From the NCBI GenBank assembly GCA_964527995.1, contig CAZGRP010000001.1, forward strand, positions 1-64,000: a DNA stretch of 64,000 nucleotides, given 5' to 3'. Numbering within the stretch: position 1 is the first letter of the stretch; every line of letters begins with the position of its first letter. The position numbers and the translations under genes are program-made. Under the pieces are notes generated by a model. It saw only the letters and a list, made by a program, of their open reading frames with translations, made no database searches and was not told where the DNA came from. Source of the DNA: CAZGRP01 sp964527995. GTDB lineage: Bacteria > Zhuqueibacterota > Zhuqueibacteria > Oceanimicrobiales > CAZGRP01. This document shows, piece by piece, positions 9,176 to 17,843 of this stretch.

Positions 9176-10855
9176 CTATCCCTCAACAACTGCATCCACC
9201 TGAATCATCCCTTCTGCCCTTTGTAGGAGCTCCAGCGGCAGCGGTTTGCGCTTCAGGTGTCGCTGGATGTAGACCTGCGCCGCCGTGGTGAAGCGCTGGT
9301 CGTTGGCTTTGGCCGCCATCTTCATACCGGCATCGACGAGCAAAGCAGAGGCGACCAACTCGCCCAACTCTGTCAGCAGCTCCTTGGCGTAGTACTGGGC
9401 CGCCTCGGGTTTCATGCCGAACAGCTCCGCCAGCCGCTGCCGCGCCGCTGTCAGGGCTTCGGCCAGGGGCTGGTGGAGAGCGGCCTCTTGGGTGTGTGCA
9501 ACGATGGCGTCGATCTCTCCCAGAAGGGCCTCGTGGGCACCCTTCTTGGCCATCACCTCCATCATGTCGAGGGCCTGGATGTTGCTCGCCCCTTCCCAGA
9601 TCGGCGTAATCAGCGCCTCGCGATGCCAGCGCGCCACCGGAAACTCTTCCAGAAACCCGATGCCGCCATGCAGTTCCATGGCCATACGGGTGACCCAGGC
9701 GCTCATATCGGCCGTCATGTTCTTGGCCAGATGGGCGAGCAGCCGGGCGTAGTGATACCCTGGCGTGTACGGCGGCGTCTCCTGCCAGTGGTCGTCGAAC
9801 TGCTGCACGGCCTTGAACGCCAGCAGGAGGTTCGCCTCCAACTCGACCTCCATTTCCAGGAGATCTTTGCGCACAAGCGGGTGGTCGATCAGGCGCTTTC
9901 CGAAAGCCGACCTTTTTTCTGTGTAACGGAGAGCCTCGAGATAGGCCTTGCGGGCGATGCCAACGGCAGCCACGGAGTTGGCCAGTCGGGCCAGGGTGAG
10001 GACCTCGAGGGCGGTGTAGATGCCCTTGTCCAGCTCGCCGATGAGATAGGCCTCGGCGTGGTCGAGTTCGACTTCGCCGGTGGGGACCGCGCGCGTGCCG
10101 AGCTTGTCTTTCAGGCGCCGGATGATGTAGTTCGGGGAGCCGTCCTCGCGGAAGGCAGGCACGAAAAAGAGAGCCAACCCCTTGGCACCTGCTGCCCCGC
10201 CCTTCGGCCGCGCTGTCACCAGGGCGCCATCGGCAACCCCGGCGTTGCTGGCAAAGTACTTGTCGAGGCTGCTGATCTGCCAGCGGTCGCCCTCGCGTTC
10301 GGCCACGGCCTGGTTAGCGCCGAGATCGCTGCCGCCCTGGGTCTCGGTGTAGAAAGTGGCACCGTACCAGGCCTCAGCCGGTTCCGCCTCCAGATAGTGC
10401 GGCAGGTAACGCCGGTGGAGTGTCTCGTCGCCGTATTTGTAGAGGGCGTAGGCGGTCTGCACCGTTAGAATCAGCGTGCAGTAGATGCCCGGGTCGGCCA
10501 CCAGGTAGCCCATGGCGTAGTGCAGGCGCCATGGCGCTCTGGCGGTGAATACGGCGTCGACGATGCCGAGGCCCAGGAGCCGCTGCAAGGCCTGACGGTG
10601 GGCCGCGCTGAGCTGGACCCAATCGAAGCGCTGGCCGTCCAGGTCGAACATCATCAGACGTGGTGTGGCCACCTGGTCGACGTCGTAGCAAGTTTCCAGG
10701 AAGTCGCGGCCCACGTACTCGCCGAGTTCGGTCAGGCGGCTGACATGGGAGTCATCGAGCCCGACGTAGTCCAGGGCCAATTGCAGCGGCCGATCGATGG
10801 AGTAGTGGTTCAGCCCGTAGGTGGAAAAGAATCGTTGCAGGTGATTGCGTAACAT
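9176..10855 (-). CDS. AidB-like acyl-CoA dehydrogenase family protein
   Basis: A 559-residue FAD-dependent acyl-CoA dehydrogenase superfamily member, longer than classical ACADs and closest in layout to AidB. It has an N-terminal extension (LRNHLQRFFSTYG...), the FAD-contacting TETQGGSDLGANQ, the LKDKLGTRAVPTGEVEL block, the ARLANSVAAVG helix and the catalytic-region IWEGASNIQALD near residue 440, then an extra C-terminal helical domain. AidB proteins are linked to alkylation stress and bind DNA; the enzymatic role here is unproven. I chose the ATG at 10855 because GCAGGAGGC precedes it. The frame is open to 10963, but that stretch is non-conserved. Confidence 0.85.
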   Translation of the reverse strand: MLRNHLQRFFSTYGLNHYSIDRPLQLALDYVGLDDSHVSRLTELGEYVGRDFLETCYDVDQVATPRLMMFDLDGQRFDWVQLSAAHRQALQRLLGLGIVDAVFTARAPWRLHYAMGYLVADPGIYCTLILTVQTAYALYKYGDETLHRRYLPHYLEAEPAEAWYGATFYTETQGGSDLGANQAVAEREGDRWQISSLDKYFASNAGVADGALVTARPKGGAAGAKGLALFFVPAFREDGSPNYIIRRLKDKLGTRAVPTGEVELDHAEAYLIGELDKGIYTALEVLTLARLANSVAAVGIARKAYLEALRYTEKRSAFGKRLIDHPLVRKDLLEMEVELEANLLLAFKAVQQFDDHWQETPPYTPGYHYARLLAHLAKNMTADMSAWVTRMAMELHGGIGFLEEFPVARWHREALITPIWEGASNIQALDMMEVMAKKGAHEALLGEIDAIVAHTQEAALHQPLAEALTAARQRLAELFGMKPEAAQYYAKELLTELGELVASALLVDAGMKMAAKANDQRFTTAAQVYIQRHLKRKPLPLELLQRAEGMIQVDAVVEG

Positions 10856-11109
10856 GGTTCGCCTCCTGCTTGTTTGCCGCCAATCGACGCGAATGGGTGA
10901 AACGGAAGCAAGAGCGTACGTCCTGTTGTTCCATCCCGTGCACGGGTCCACTGTGCTCACCACGGATTGGCACGGAGAGGCACGGAATGGTCTTGGATGA
11001 TGCGCGCGAGGGCTCCGGGCCTACACGACGTGCGCTTTCATTCGCCGACACCGGCCACGTTGGATTCGCGTTTATTTGCGTCCATTTGCGGCTCAAACAC
11101 CTAGTTGCC

Positions 11110-11138
11110 AGCTTAACAAGATTCGACGCCAAAGTCAA
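11110..11138 (-). promoter_or_regulatory. Promoter candidate for the AidB-like gene
   Basis: On the minus strand, TTGACT (11138-11133) and TAAGCT (11115-11110) are 17 bp apart. The leader to the ATG at 10855 would be about 250 nt, so another promoter closer in is possible. Confidence 0.4.
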
Positions 11139-11173
11139 GCGATTGCACGCCCCGGAAAGCTTCGGCGTGCGGC

Positions 11174-11202
11174 TTGATTTTTTCCGGCGTGGTGTGTACC
11201 TT
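11174..11202 (+). promoter_or_regulatory. Promoter candidate for the kynureninase-like gene
   Basis: TTGATT (11174-11179), a 17-bp spacer and TACCTT (11197-11202) would place the transcript start about 40 nt before the ATG at 11248. The -10 element is imperfect. Confidence 0.4.
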
Positions 11203-11247
11203 GAGCGACGACGGAATTGGCTTTCCATCCAAAACAGGACCAAGGCG

Positions 11248-12399
11248 ATGTCGACCCACTCCGACCCGTTGCTTCGCTGGCGGCAGCACTTTCCCATTCT
11301 ACAGAGGACGACCTATCTTGTCAGCCACTCCATGGGCGCCATGCCGGCAGGTGTGCGCGATTCATTGGCCACCTATGCCGAGCTCTGGAGCACGCTCGGT
11401 GTGCGCGCCTGGGAGCAGGAGTATCTGCAGGCCGTCGACCGCGTGCGCCGGGCCCTGGCCGCCGTCATCGGAGCCGGCCCCGGGGAGATCACCCTGCTGC
11501 CCAACGTGACCACGGCCGAGGCGGTGGTGCTCTCCTGCTTCGACTTCTCCGGGCGCCGAAATAAGATTGTGTTCACCGAGATGAACTTTCCGTCGGTGAT
11601 GTACCTCTGCCATGCCCAGGAGCGACTCGGTGCGCGGGTCGAAGTAGTGCCGAGCGCGGATGGCATCGGGGTGGAGACCGAGCGCCTGCTCGCCGCCATC
11701 GATGAGCAGACGCTGCTGGTGCCCATCAGCCATGTCTTTTTCCGCAGCTCCTTCGTGCAAGATGTGGCCACCATCGTCGAGCGCGCCCATGCGGTCGGTG
11801 CGCTGGTGGTGGCCGACCTCTATCAGTCCGCCGGCGCCATGCCGATCGATGTAAAGAAGTGGGGAGTCGACTTCGCAGTCGGTGGTACGATCAAGTGGCT
11901 GTGCGGCGGCCCCGGTGGCGGCTATCTCTACGTGAGGGAAGACCTGCGGCCGAAACTCCGTCCGAGGTTTACCGGCTGGTTTGCCCACGAGTCCCCTTTT
12001 GCCTTTGAGACGGGTCCGATCCGCTATCGCAACGACAGCGATCGCTTCGCCAATGGTACTCCTGAGATCCCCTCGGTGTTCGCCATGCTGCCGGGGCTGG
12101 AGATCGTCCGCGAAATCGGCACGACGGCCATCCGCGACAAGTCGCTGCGGCTCACGCGTCGACTGATTGAGCGGGCCCAGGCGTCCGGGCTGACGGTCCG
12201 CACACCCGTCGACGACGACCGCCGGGGCGGCGTGGTGGTCATCGACTTCCCCGGATCGGAGCGTGTCGCCCGGCAACTGCTGGCCGAAAACATCCTCATC
12301 GACTATCGGCCCAAGGCCGGTATCCGCATTTCACCTCATTTCTACACCACGGGAGAAGAATGCGATCGCGTACTGGACGCCATCGATTCAGCGCGGTGA
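11248..12399 (+). CDS. Kynureninase-like class V aminotransferase
   Basis: This 383-residue PLP enzyme has the fold-type I, class V architecture. The PLP-binding lysine lies in VGGTIKWLCGGPGGGYLYV, which closely matches the kynureninase pattern 'K(Y/W)LxGGPG'. The later WFAHESPFAFETGPIRYR and FANGTPEIPSVFAMLPGLEI blocks are also kynureninase-like. The upstream ADLYQSAGAMPID contains the Asp that contacts the pyridine ring. No other tryptophan-degradation gene is nearby, so it may act on another substrate (cysteine desulfurase-like or epimerase-like chemistry). The ATG at 11248 lies 40 nt after the proposed transcript start. Its 3' end overlaps the cytochrome gene by 40 nt. Confidence 0.82.
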   Translation: MSTHSDPLLRWRQHFPILQRTTYLVSHSMGAMPAGVRDSLATYAELWSTLGVRAWEQEYLQAVDRVRRALAAVIGAGPGEITLLPNVTTAEAVVLSCFDFSGRRNKIVFTEMNFPSVMYLCHAQERLGARVEVVPSADGIGVETERLLAAIDEQTLLVPISHVFFRSSFVQDVATIVERAHAVGALVVADLYQSAGAMPIDVKKWGVDFAVGGTIKWLCGGPGGGYLYVREDLRPKLRPRFTGWFAHESPFAFETGPIRYRNDSDRFANGTPEIPSVFAMLPGLEIVREIGTTAIRDKSLRLTRRLIERAQASGLTVRTPVDDDRRGGVVVIDFPGSERVARQLLAENILIDYRPKAGIRISPHFYTTGEECDRVLDAIDSAR

Positions 12400-13619
12400 C
12401 AGTGCTGACTGTGGTGCTGGCGGCGGCGGTCACTTCATGTGAAGCCAACCCCCAGGGTTCGAGCGGCGGCTCGGCCGAAGGCGGCAAAATCGTGCCTCTG
12501 ACCAAGCACTGGGAGAAGGCGATCCCGAATCAGGAGCCGCCCGAGGGCCTGGAGAGTCTCAGCGCTGCCGAGTGCGGCGAATGCCATGAGGAGATCTACG
12601 CCGAGTGGCGTACGTCCAACCATGCCACCGCCCTGCAGGACCCGCAGTTCCAGGCCGAGTGGGCCAAGGACGATTCACTCTGGGTGTGTATCAACTGCCA
12701 CACGCCGTTGCAAAACCAGCAGGCGCTGATCGTGAAGGGCAAACTCGACGGCGACTACCGCAAGCCGGTGACTGAACCGAATCCGCGTTTCGATGCCGAG
12801 CTGCGGGAGGAGTCGATCACCTGTGCCGTGTGCCATGTGCGCGACGGCGCCGTCATCGGTGTGACCGGCGCGGGGAAGGACGCGCCCCACAAGGTGGTGA
12901 AGGACCCGGAGTTCCTGTCGGAGAAACTGTGCATGGGCTGTCACAACGTCACCGATGTCCTCGATCCGACGCTGGTGTGCACGTTCGGTACGGGCGACGA
13001 GTGGCGAGAGGGTCCGTACCCGGCGGTGGGACGTAACTGTATCTCGTGCCACATGCCGCTGGTCGAGCGGCCCCTGGTAGCTGACTACCCCGTGCGCCGA
13101 GCCCGGAAGCACACGTTCATCGGTTCGGGCATCCCTAAGTTCCCGGACCCGAAGAGGGAGTTGGTCGAAGGGTATGTCCGCGGCCTCGACGTGCGTGTCT
13201 ACAGCTCGCGCGAGCACTACGAGCCGGGGGAGACGGCGTACTACACCGTGACCTTGATCAACCAGCGTGCCGGCCACATGGTGCCGACCGGTGATCCCGA
13301 GTATTTCTACGTTCTGCTGATGCAGATCAAGGATCGGACCGGGAAGGTGCTGAAGGAACGGCGCGAGCGCATCGGCCAGAGATGGCAATGGTGGCCGCAG
13401 GCCAAGAAGCTGAGCGACAACCGCCTGAAGCCGCTGGAGGAGCGTTCCTATTCACTCGAATTCGAAGTGCCGCGACGGGCGGAAGGGCTGACTTTCGAGG
13501 TCAGCGTCACCACCGTGCGTGTCACCGAAGAAAACGCCAAATTCATGGGGCTGCTGGGGAAGTACCCGCTGTCGGCGGTCATTTTCCGCGAGAAGCGCGA
13601 TGTTGTCGGCTCCCAGTAG
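12360..13619 (+). CDS. Penta-heme cytochrome c-554-like lipoprotein
   Basis: This 419-residue exported c-type cytochrome has five CxxCH heme-binding motifs (CGECH, CINCH, CAVCH, CMGCH, CISCH), all in the first ~230 residues. A ~170-residue beta-rich C-terminal domain without hemes follows. The N-terminus is a lipoprotein signal (hydrophobic run ending AAVTSC). The first motif sits in a block reading ECGECHEEIYAEW..NHATAL, as in the cytochrome c-554 family. It probably carries electrons on the periplasmic face of a membrane; no partner oxidoreductase is in the window. The ATG at 12360 follows GGGAG and lies inside the end of the kynureninase-like gene (40-nt overlap), suggesting coupled translation. 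Confidence 0.88.
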   Translation: MRSRTGRHRFSAVTVLTVVLAAAVTSCEANPQGSSGGSAEGGKIVPLTKHWEKAIPNQEPPEGLESLSAAECGECHEEIYAEWRTSNHATALQDPQFQAEWAKDDSLWVCINCHTPLQNQQALIVKGKLDGDYRKPVTEPNPRFDAELREESITCAVCHVRDGAVIGVTGAGKDAPHKVVKDPEFLSEKLCMGCHNVTDVLDPTLVCTFGTGDEWREGPYPAVGRNCISCHMPLVERPLVADYPVRRARKHTFIGSGIPKFPDPKRELVEGYVRGLDVRVYSSREHYEPGETAYYTVTLINQRAGHMVPTGDPEYFYVLLMQIKDRTGKVLKERRERIGQRWQWWPQAKKLSDNRLKPLEERSYSLEFEVPRRAEGLTFEVSVTTVRVTEENAKFMGLLGKYPLSAVIFREKRDVVGSQ

Positions 13620-13644
13620 CAAAGCCGACGGAGAGAGGGTAGCC

Positions 13645-14871
13645 ATGTACTCCCATTCGCGCATCGGCACCTTCGAGCAGTGCCCGAAGAAGTATCAGTT
13701 CCGCTATGTCGATCGGATCAAGACCGACGTCGAGGCCGTGGAGACTTTCCTCGGTTCGCGCGTGCACAAGGCGCTGGAGCGGCTCTACCGCCTTCTGCTG
13801 AACGGCCGCCTGCTGAGCGAAGAAGAACTCTTGGCCTTTTACGAAGATGAATGGGACCGGCGCTGGCACCCCAAGGTGGAGGTTCGCAACCGGGACCTCC
13901 AGGTCGAGCACTACCGCAGCGTCGGCCGTCAGTGTCTGCGAGACTACTATCGCCGGTACCGTCCTTTCAACCGCGGTAAGGTGGTCGGCATCGAGCGCCG
14001 CATTGTCATCGCCCTCGATGAGGCGGGGCACTACAAGCTGCAAGGCTTTGTCGACCGCATCGACAAGGTGGCCGATGGCGTTTTTGAAATCCACGACTAC
14101 AAGACCAACGCCACCCTGCCGTCTCAGGAAGAAAAAGACGTCGACCGGCAGCTGGCCCTTTACGAGATCGGCCTGCGTGAGATATTCGGTAGCGCCCGCG
14201 AAGTGCATCTCGTCTGGCACTACCTGCGTTTTGATGAGGAAATCCGCTCGCAGCGTACCGCCGAGCAGTTGCAGGAGTTGCGCCAGGAAATGCTCCAGCA
14301 GGTCCGGCGCATCGAAGCCGCCGTGGAGTCCGGCGAGATGCCGGCGGTTGAATCGGAGCTGTGCAACTGGTGTGAATTTCGGCGGATCTGTCCGCTTTGG
14401 CGGCACCTGTACGAGACCGAGGAACTACCGGCCGAGCAGTATCAGGCCGAGGATGGGGTTGCGCTGGTGAACCGGCTGGCCGTGGTTTCTGAGGAACGGC
14501 GGCAGCTCAGCGAGCGTGATTGTGAGTTGAAGGCGGAGAAGGAGGAACTCGAAAAGGCGATCGCCCTCTATGCTCGCGAGCATGGGGTCGAGCGTCTGTT
14601 CGGCAGCGACCACGAAGCGGTCGTCACCTGGAGGCGGGTGTGGCAGGTGCCGACCAGGAGCCGTGATCCACTCAGATATCAGCAACTGGAAGAGGTGTTG
14701 CGAAGCTCGGAGTACTGGCAGGAGTTGTCTGAGATCTCGCGCAAACGGTTACAAAGCTGGCTGGAACACGACGGTCCCGAGGATTTGCGCCAGCGACTGC
14801 AGGGGCTGGTGGAGCAGGCCGAAATCTGGCGGGTGAGCCTGCGGGAACGCAAGGACGTCCCCGGAGATTGA
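13645..14871 (+). CDS. PD-(D/E)XK nuclease with Fe-S cluster (RecB/Cas4-like)
   Basis: This 408-residue protein belongs to the RecB/AddB/Cas4-type nuclease family. The first cysteine (C13 in FEQCPKKY) and a later C-x2-C-x5-C group (CNWCEFRRIC, about residue 240) form the usual 4Fe-4S clamp. Nuclease residues lie in GSRVHKALE (His and Glu) and in EIHDYKTN (Asp and Lys), about residues 37-155. A ~150-residue C-terminal extension, Glu/Arg-rich and probably coiled coil, follows the cluster and is not part of the core family. No CRISPR or AddA helicase gene is nearby, so a general DNA-repair role is most likely. GAGAGAGGG precedes the ATG at 13645. Confidence 0.88.
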   Translation: MYSHSRIGTFEQCPKKYQFRYVDRIKTDVEAVETFLGSRVHKALERLYRLLLNGRLLSEEELLAFYEDEWDRRWHPKVEVRNRDLQVEHYRSVGRQCLRDYYRRYRPFNRGKVVGIERRIVIALDEAGHYKLQGFVDRIDKVADGVFEIHDYKTNATLPSQEEKDVDRQLALYEIGLREIFGSAREVHLVWHYLRFDEEIRSQRTAEQLQELRQEMLQQVRRIEAAVESGEMPAVESELCNWCEFRRICPLWRHLYETEELPAEQYQAEDGVALVNRLAVVSEERRQLSERDCELKAEKEELEKAIALYAREHGVERLFGSDHEAVVTWRRVWQVPTRSRDPLRYQQLEEVLRSSEYWQELSEISRKRLQSWLEHDGPEDLRQRLQGLVEQAEIWRVSLRERKDVPGD

Positions 14872-15015
14872 AGGAGTGCGTGGAAACGCTGTGCAGCGAA
14901 GCTCGTAGGTCGGCATTGGCCGAAGAGATGGGCCGGCCATGAGCTAAATCAACTCTCGCGAACCGCTTCCACCGGCCTGTGTTCGCGATCGACCTAAACC
15001 AGGACAGGAGGAGAG

Positions 15016-15693
15016 ATGAGACGGAGAAACGGATTGTTGACAGTCTTGCTGGCTGCTGCATTGACGGCGGGTGTGGCTACTGCGGCCCTGGCGCAGCACC
15101 AGGGAATGAAGCAGCACACCTTCAAGGGGGCCGACCGCTGGGCCAAGGTATTCGAAGACCCCAAGCGGGACGCCTGGCAAAAGCCGGACGAAGTCGTGAA
15201 GGCACTGGGTTTGAAGTCCGGGCAGGTGGCTGCGGATATCGGTGCTGGAACCGGTTATTTCAGCCGCCGCCTGGCCAGAGCCGTCGGCGGCGATGGGGTC
15301 GTCTACGCCGTGGACATCGAGCCGGACATGTTGCGTTACATCCAGAAGCGCGCGCACCAGGAGGGCCAGTCGAATATCGTCACCGTGCTGGGCGCGGCCC
15401 AGGATCCCATGCTGCCACCGAAATCAGTGGATCGAATTCTGATCGTCGACACCATCCACCACATCGCAGATCGGGTGGCGTACTTCAAGGTTCTGGGTGA
15501 AGACCTCAGGGAGGGCGGCCGTATCGCCATCGTGGATTTCTACAAGAACAAGGACATCCCGGTGGGGCCGCCCAAGCGGATGAGGCTGACAAAATCGAAG
15601 CTGACCTCCGAGGCCGAAGCAGCGGGATTTGTCGTTGCTCAGGAGTTTGATTTTCTGCCGTACCAGTACTTCGTGGTCTTTCGCAAGAAATAG
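15016..15693 (+). CDS. Exported class I SAM-dependent methyltransferase
   Basis: A 225-residue protein with a clear signal peptide (hydrophobic LLTVLLAAALTAGVATAALAQ, likely cut after AQ) followed by a complete Rossmann methyltransferase: motif I VAADIGAGTGYFSRR, acidic post-I AVDIEPDML, and motif IV in RILIVDTIHHI. Related proteins with the same 'FEDPKRDAWQKP' lead-in are widespread and also exported. Because SAM is thought to be cytoplasmic, either the protein is retained before export or it has another ligand. A strong AGGAGGAG site precedes the ATG. The zinc-ribbon gene starts 9 nt after its stop. Confidence 0.83.
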   Translation: MRRRNGLLTVLLAAALTAGVATAALAQHQGMKQHTFKGADRWAKVFEDPKRDAWQKPDEVVKALGLKSGQVAADIGAGTGYFSRRLARAVGGDGVVYAVDIEPDMLRYIQKRAHQEGQSNIVTVLGAAQDPMLPPKSVDRILIVDTIHHIADRVAYFKVLGEDLREGGRIAIVDFYKNKDIPVGPPKRMRLTKSKLTSEAEAAGFVVAQEFDFLPYQYFVVFRKK

Positions 15694-15702
15694 GGGTATG
15701 CG

Positions 15703-15897
15703 ATGACTGAAGAGCAATTTCTGTACTGCTACCAGGGTCACAAGAACCCAATCATCGAAGGGGTGACCACCTGCGGTATCTGTGGCGCAAAGCTGTACAA
15801 AAGCCAGAAGGAGGCGGTCGAGGCGATTGCTGGCAAACTGGGCGGCGGTGATCGGCCGTCGCCGCGACCGACCGAACCCGAGGAAGGACAAGAATGA
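15703..15897 (+). CDS. Small zinc-ribbon-like protein
   Basis: A 64-residue protein with a likely zinc knuckle formed by C9 and the CGIC pair at about residues 24-27 (LYCYQGH...TCGICGAKLY), and a disordered acidic/proline tail. I do not recognise a named family. Its stop codon overlaps the start of the radical SAM gene in an ATGA, so translation of the two is coupled. The short spacing on both sides supports it as a real gene. Confidence 0.65.
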   Translation: MTEEQFLYCYQGHKNPIIEGVTTCGICGAKLYKSQKEAVEAIAGKLGGGDRPSPRPTEPEEGQE

Positions 15898-16709
15898 TCG
15901 ACGCCGGCGACGTCAGGTTGAAAGAAGGCAGGCCGGTCTACGCCCGGAACATCCGCAAAGACATCGTCTACGGACCGATCCGTAGTCGGCGACTCGGTGT
16001 GGACCTGGGGGTCAATCCGCTCGGACCGTGGCGCAAATGGTGCTCGTTCGACTGCCCCTACTGCCAGGACGGCTGGACCGTGGTCCACCGTCTCGCCGAA
16101 GAGCCGGCAAGAGAGACACCGAGCGTGGCGGCGATTGCCGAGGCACTCGAGGCCCGGCTGCATGAACTGCGCCGGGAGGGCGTCCGCCTCGACTCGATCA
16201 CGCTGGTGGGAAACGGTGAACCGACGGTCCATCCCGATTTCCCCGGCGTCGTCGCCGCCGTTCGGCAGGTGCAGCGGCGGCTGGCACCTCAGGCCAGGCT
16301 GGGCGTGCTCTCCAACGCCAGCACGTTGCTGCGCGAGGAGATCCGGCGGGCGCTGATGGAGCTGGACATGCGCATCATGAAGCTGGATGCCGGCGACCCC
16401 GACACGTTCGAGCGGGTCAACAAGCCGGCGCCGGGAATCACCTTCGATCAGATCGTCGAGGGCCTTTGCCTGCTGCCCGAGAAGATCCTGCAGAGCATGT
16501 TCGTCGGTGGCTCGATGGAGAACGCTCGCGCCGAGCAAATCGACCGCTGGATCGCCACCGTCGCCAGGGTGCGACCGACGGCGGTGCAGATCTACAGTCT
16601 GGCGCGCCGGCCCGCCGATCGCAGCCTGCGGCCGGTACCGCCACAGCAGCTTCGCGACATTGCCGCCCGTCTTCATGATGTGACCGGCATTCCGGCTTCG
16701 GTGTTCTGA
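15894..16709 (+). CDS. Radical SAM protein (COG0731, TYW1-like)
   Basis: A 271-residue radical SAM enzyme. The cluster-binding CxxxCxxC is CSFDCPYC at about residue 51. It is preceded by VYGPIRSRRLGVDLGVNPLG and followed by LVGNGEPTVHPDFPG, both diagnostic of the COG0731 group related to wybutosine-synthesis TYW1. Bacterial members have no settled function. The ATG overlaps the preceding stop (ATGA), and its own TGA overlaps the next ATG by 1 nt, so zinc-ribbon, radical SAM and SbcD-like proteins are made from one coupled message. Confidence 0.88.
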   Translation: MIDAGDVRLKEGRPVYARNIRKDIVYGPIRSRRLGVDLGVNPLGPWRKWCSFDCPYCQDGWTVVHRLAEEPARETPSVAAIAEALEARLHELRREGVRLDSITLVGNGEPTVHPDFPGVVAAVRQVQRRLAPQARLGVLSNASTLLREEIRRALMELDMRIMKLDAGDPDTFERVNKPAPGITFDQIVEGLCLLPEKILQSMFVGGSMENARAEQIDRWIATVARVRPTAVQIYSLARRPADRSLRPVPPQQLRDIAARLHDVTGIPASVF

Positions 16710-17827
16710 TGCGCATCGTCCACGTCGCCGACACCCACCTGGGTTTTTCCGAATACGGTCGCGTCGATCCGGAGCGCGGCATCAACCAGAGGGAGCAGGA
16801 TTTCTACGATGCCTGGAATCACGTCATCGACGGCATCCTGGCCGAAAAGCCGGATCTGGTGGTGCACGCCGGTGATCTCTTTCACACACCCCGCCCCACG
16901 AACCGGGCCATCGCCGTAGCCATGGAGGGCATCCAGCGCGTCAGCGGGGCCGACATTCCCTGGGTATTGATCTCCGGCAACCACTCGACCCCGCGCATTC
17001 GAGCCACCGGCTCGATCTTCGAATCCATCACTCTTTTCCCGAATGTAGACGCTGCCTATCAGGGCCGATACGAACGCTTTCGAGTGGGCGATTGCGATGT
17101 CCACTGCATCCCCCACTGCGCTCTCTCCGAGGATCTGGAGGCGGCGATTCGTAGCGTGCGCTTCACCGGCGCTCCGAGGAACATCCTTCTGGCCCATGGC
17201 GCCTGGCAGAAGGGCGGCAGCTATACGATGGGGGAGTTCAACGAGCAGATCCTCGTCGATCCGGAGCCGCTCCTGGGCGTGCGGTTCGACTACATCGCTC
17301 TGGGGCACTATCACCGCCAGATCCACCTGAACGACCACGCCAGCTACTCCGGCTCTACCGAGCGCACGAGCTTCAACGAAGCTGGCACTACCTCGGGCTA
17401 CCTGCTTGTCGATCTGGACACGGGCGAGCGCACGTACCGCCGCATTCCCACTCGGCCGATGCTGAAGTTGGGGCCAGTCGATTGCAGTGGCCTGACGGCG
17501 GCGCAAATCTACACCGAACTGGAGGGCATGAGTTCCAGCGAACTTGCGGATGCTCTGGTTCAACTGGTCCTCACGAACATCGCTCACGACACCTTCCTGA
17601 AGCTCGACGCCCGGGCCGTCGACGAGATTTTCGGCCAGGTGTTTTATCTCGAAAAGCAGTTCAGCCAGGCGCCTCAGCCCGGCGAGAGCAGCGCCGGCGC
17701 AGCGATCGCCTCTCTGCCTGTGGAGTTTGAACGCTACGTCGAAAATCTCCCTGACAGTGAGTTTGATCGCCAGCGACTGAAAGAGCTCGGGTTTCGTTAC
17801 CTTCAGGAAGAGGACGCATCGTCATGA
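16709..17827 (+). CDS. SbcD/Mre11-like metallophosphoesterase (DNA exonuclease)
   Basis: This 372-residue calcineurin-fold nuclease carries all the metal-binding motifs of the SbcD/Mre11 family: DxH in VADTHLGFSEYG, GD in HAGDLFHT, GNH in SGNHSTPR, a His in LLAHGAW, and GHxH in LGHYHRQIH. A family-typical YSGSTERTSFNE follows before the capping domain. These enzymes process DNA ends together with an SbcC/Rad50 ATPase, but no such gene lies in the window. It overlaps the radical SAM gene by 1 nt. The next gene starts 16 nt after its stop. Confidence 0.85.
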   Translation: MRIVHVADTHLGFSEYGRVDPERGINQREQDFYDAWNHVIDGILAEKPDLVVHAGDLFHTPRPTNRAIAVAMEGIQRVSGADIPWVLISGNHSTPRIRATGSIFESITLFPNVDAAYQGRYERFRVGDCDVHCIPHCALSEDLEAAIRSVRFTGAPRNILLAHGAWQKGGSYTMGEFNEQILVDPEPLLGVRFDYIALGHYHRQIHLNDHASYSGSTERTSFNEAGTTSGYLLVDLDTGERTYRRIPTRPMLKLGPVDCSGLTAAQIYTELEGMSSSELADALVQLVLTNIAHDTFLKLDARAVDEIFGQVFYLEKQFSQAPQPGESSAGAAIASLPVEFERYVENLPDSEFDRQRLKELGFRYLQEEDASS

Positions 17828-17843
17828 CGTCGAGAGGACCGGC

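Larger units (their letters stand above)
10856..11247. other. 392-bp divergent intergenic region
   Basis: It separates the leftward AidB-like gene from the rightward kynureninase-like gene. It holds CACGGA-rich repeat debris (10959-10986), a nearby TTTGCGTCCATTTGCGG stretch and two outward promoter candidates, annotated separately. No small gene is convincing. Confidence 0.5.

Noticed and set aside
13645..14871. A CRISPR system because of the Cas4-like nuclease
   Set aside because: No repeat-spacer array and no other cas gene is present; the protein fits the wider RecB-like family.
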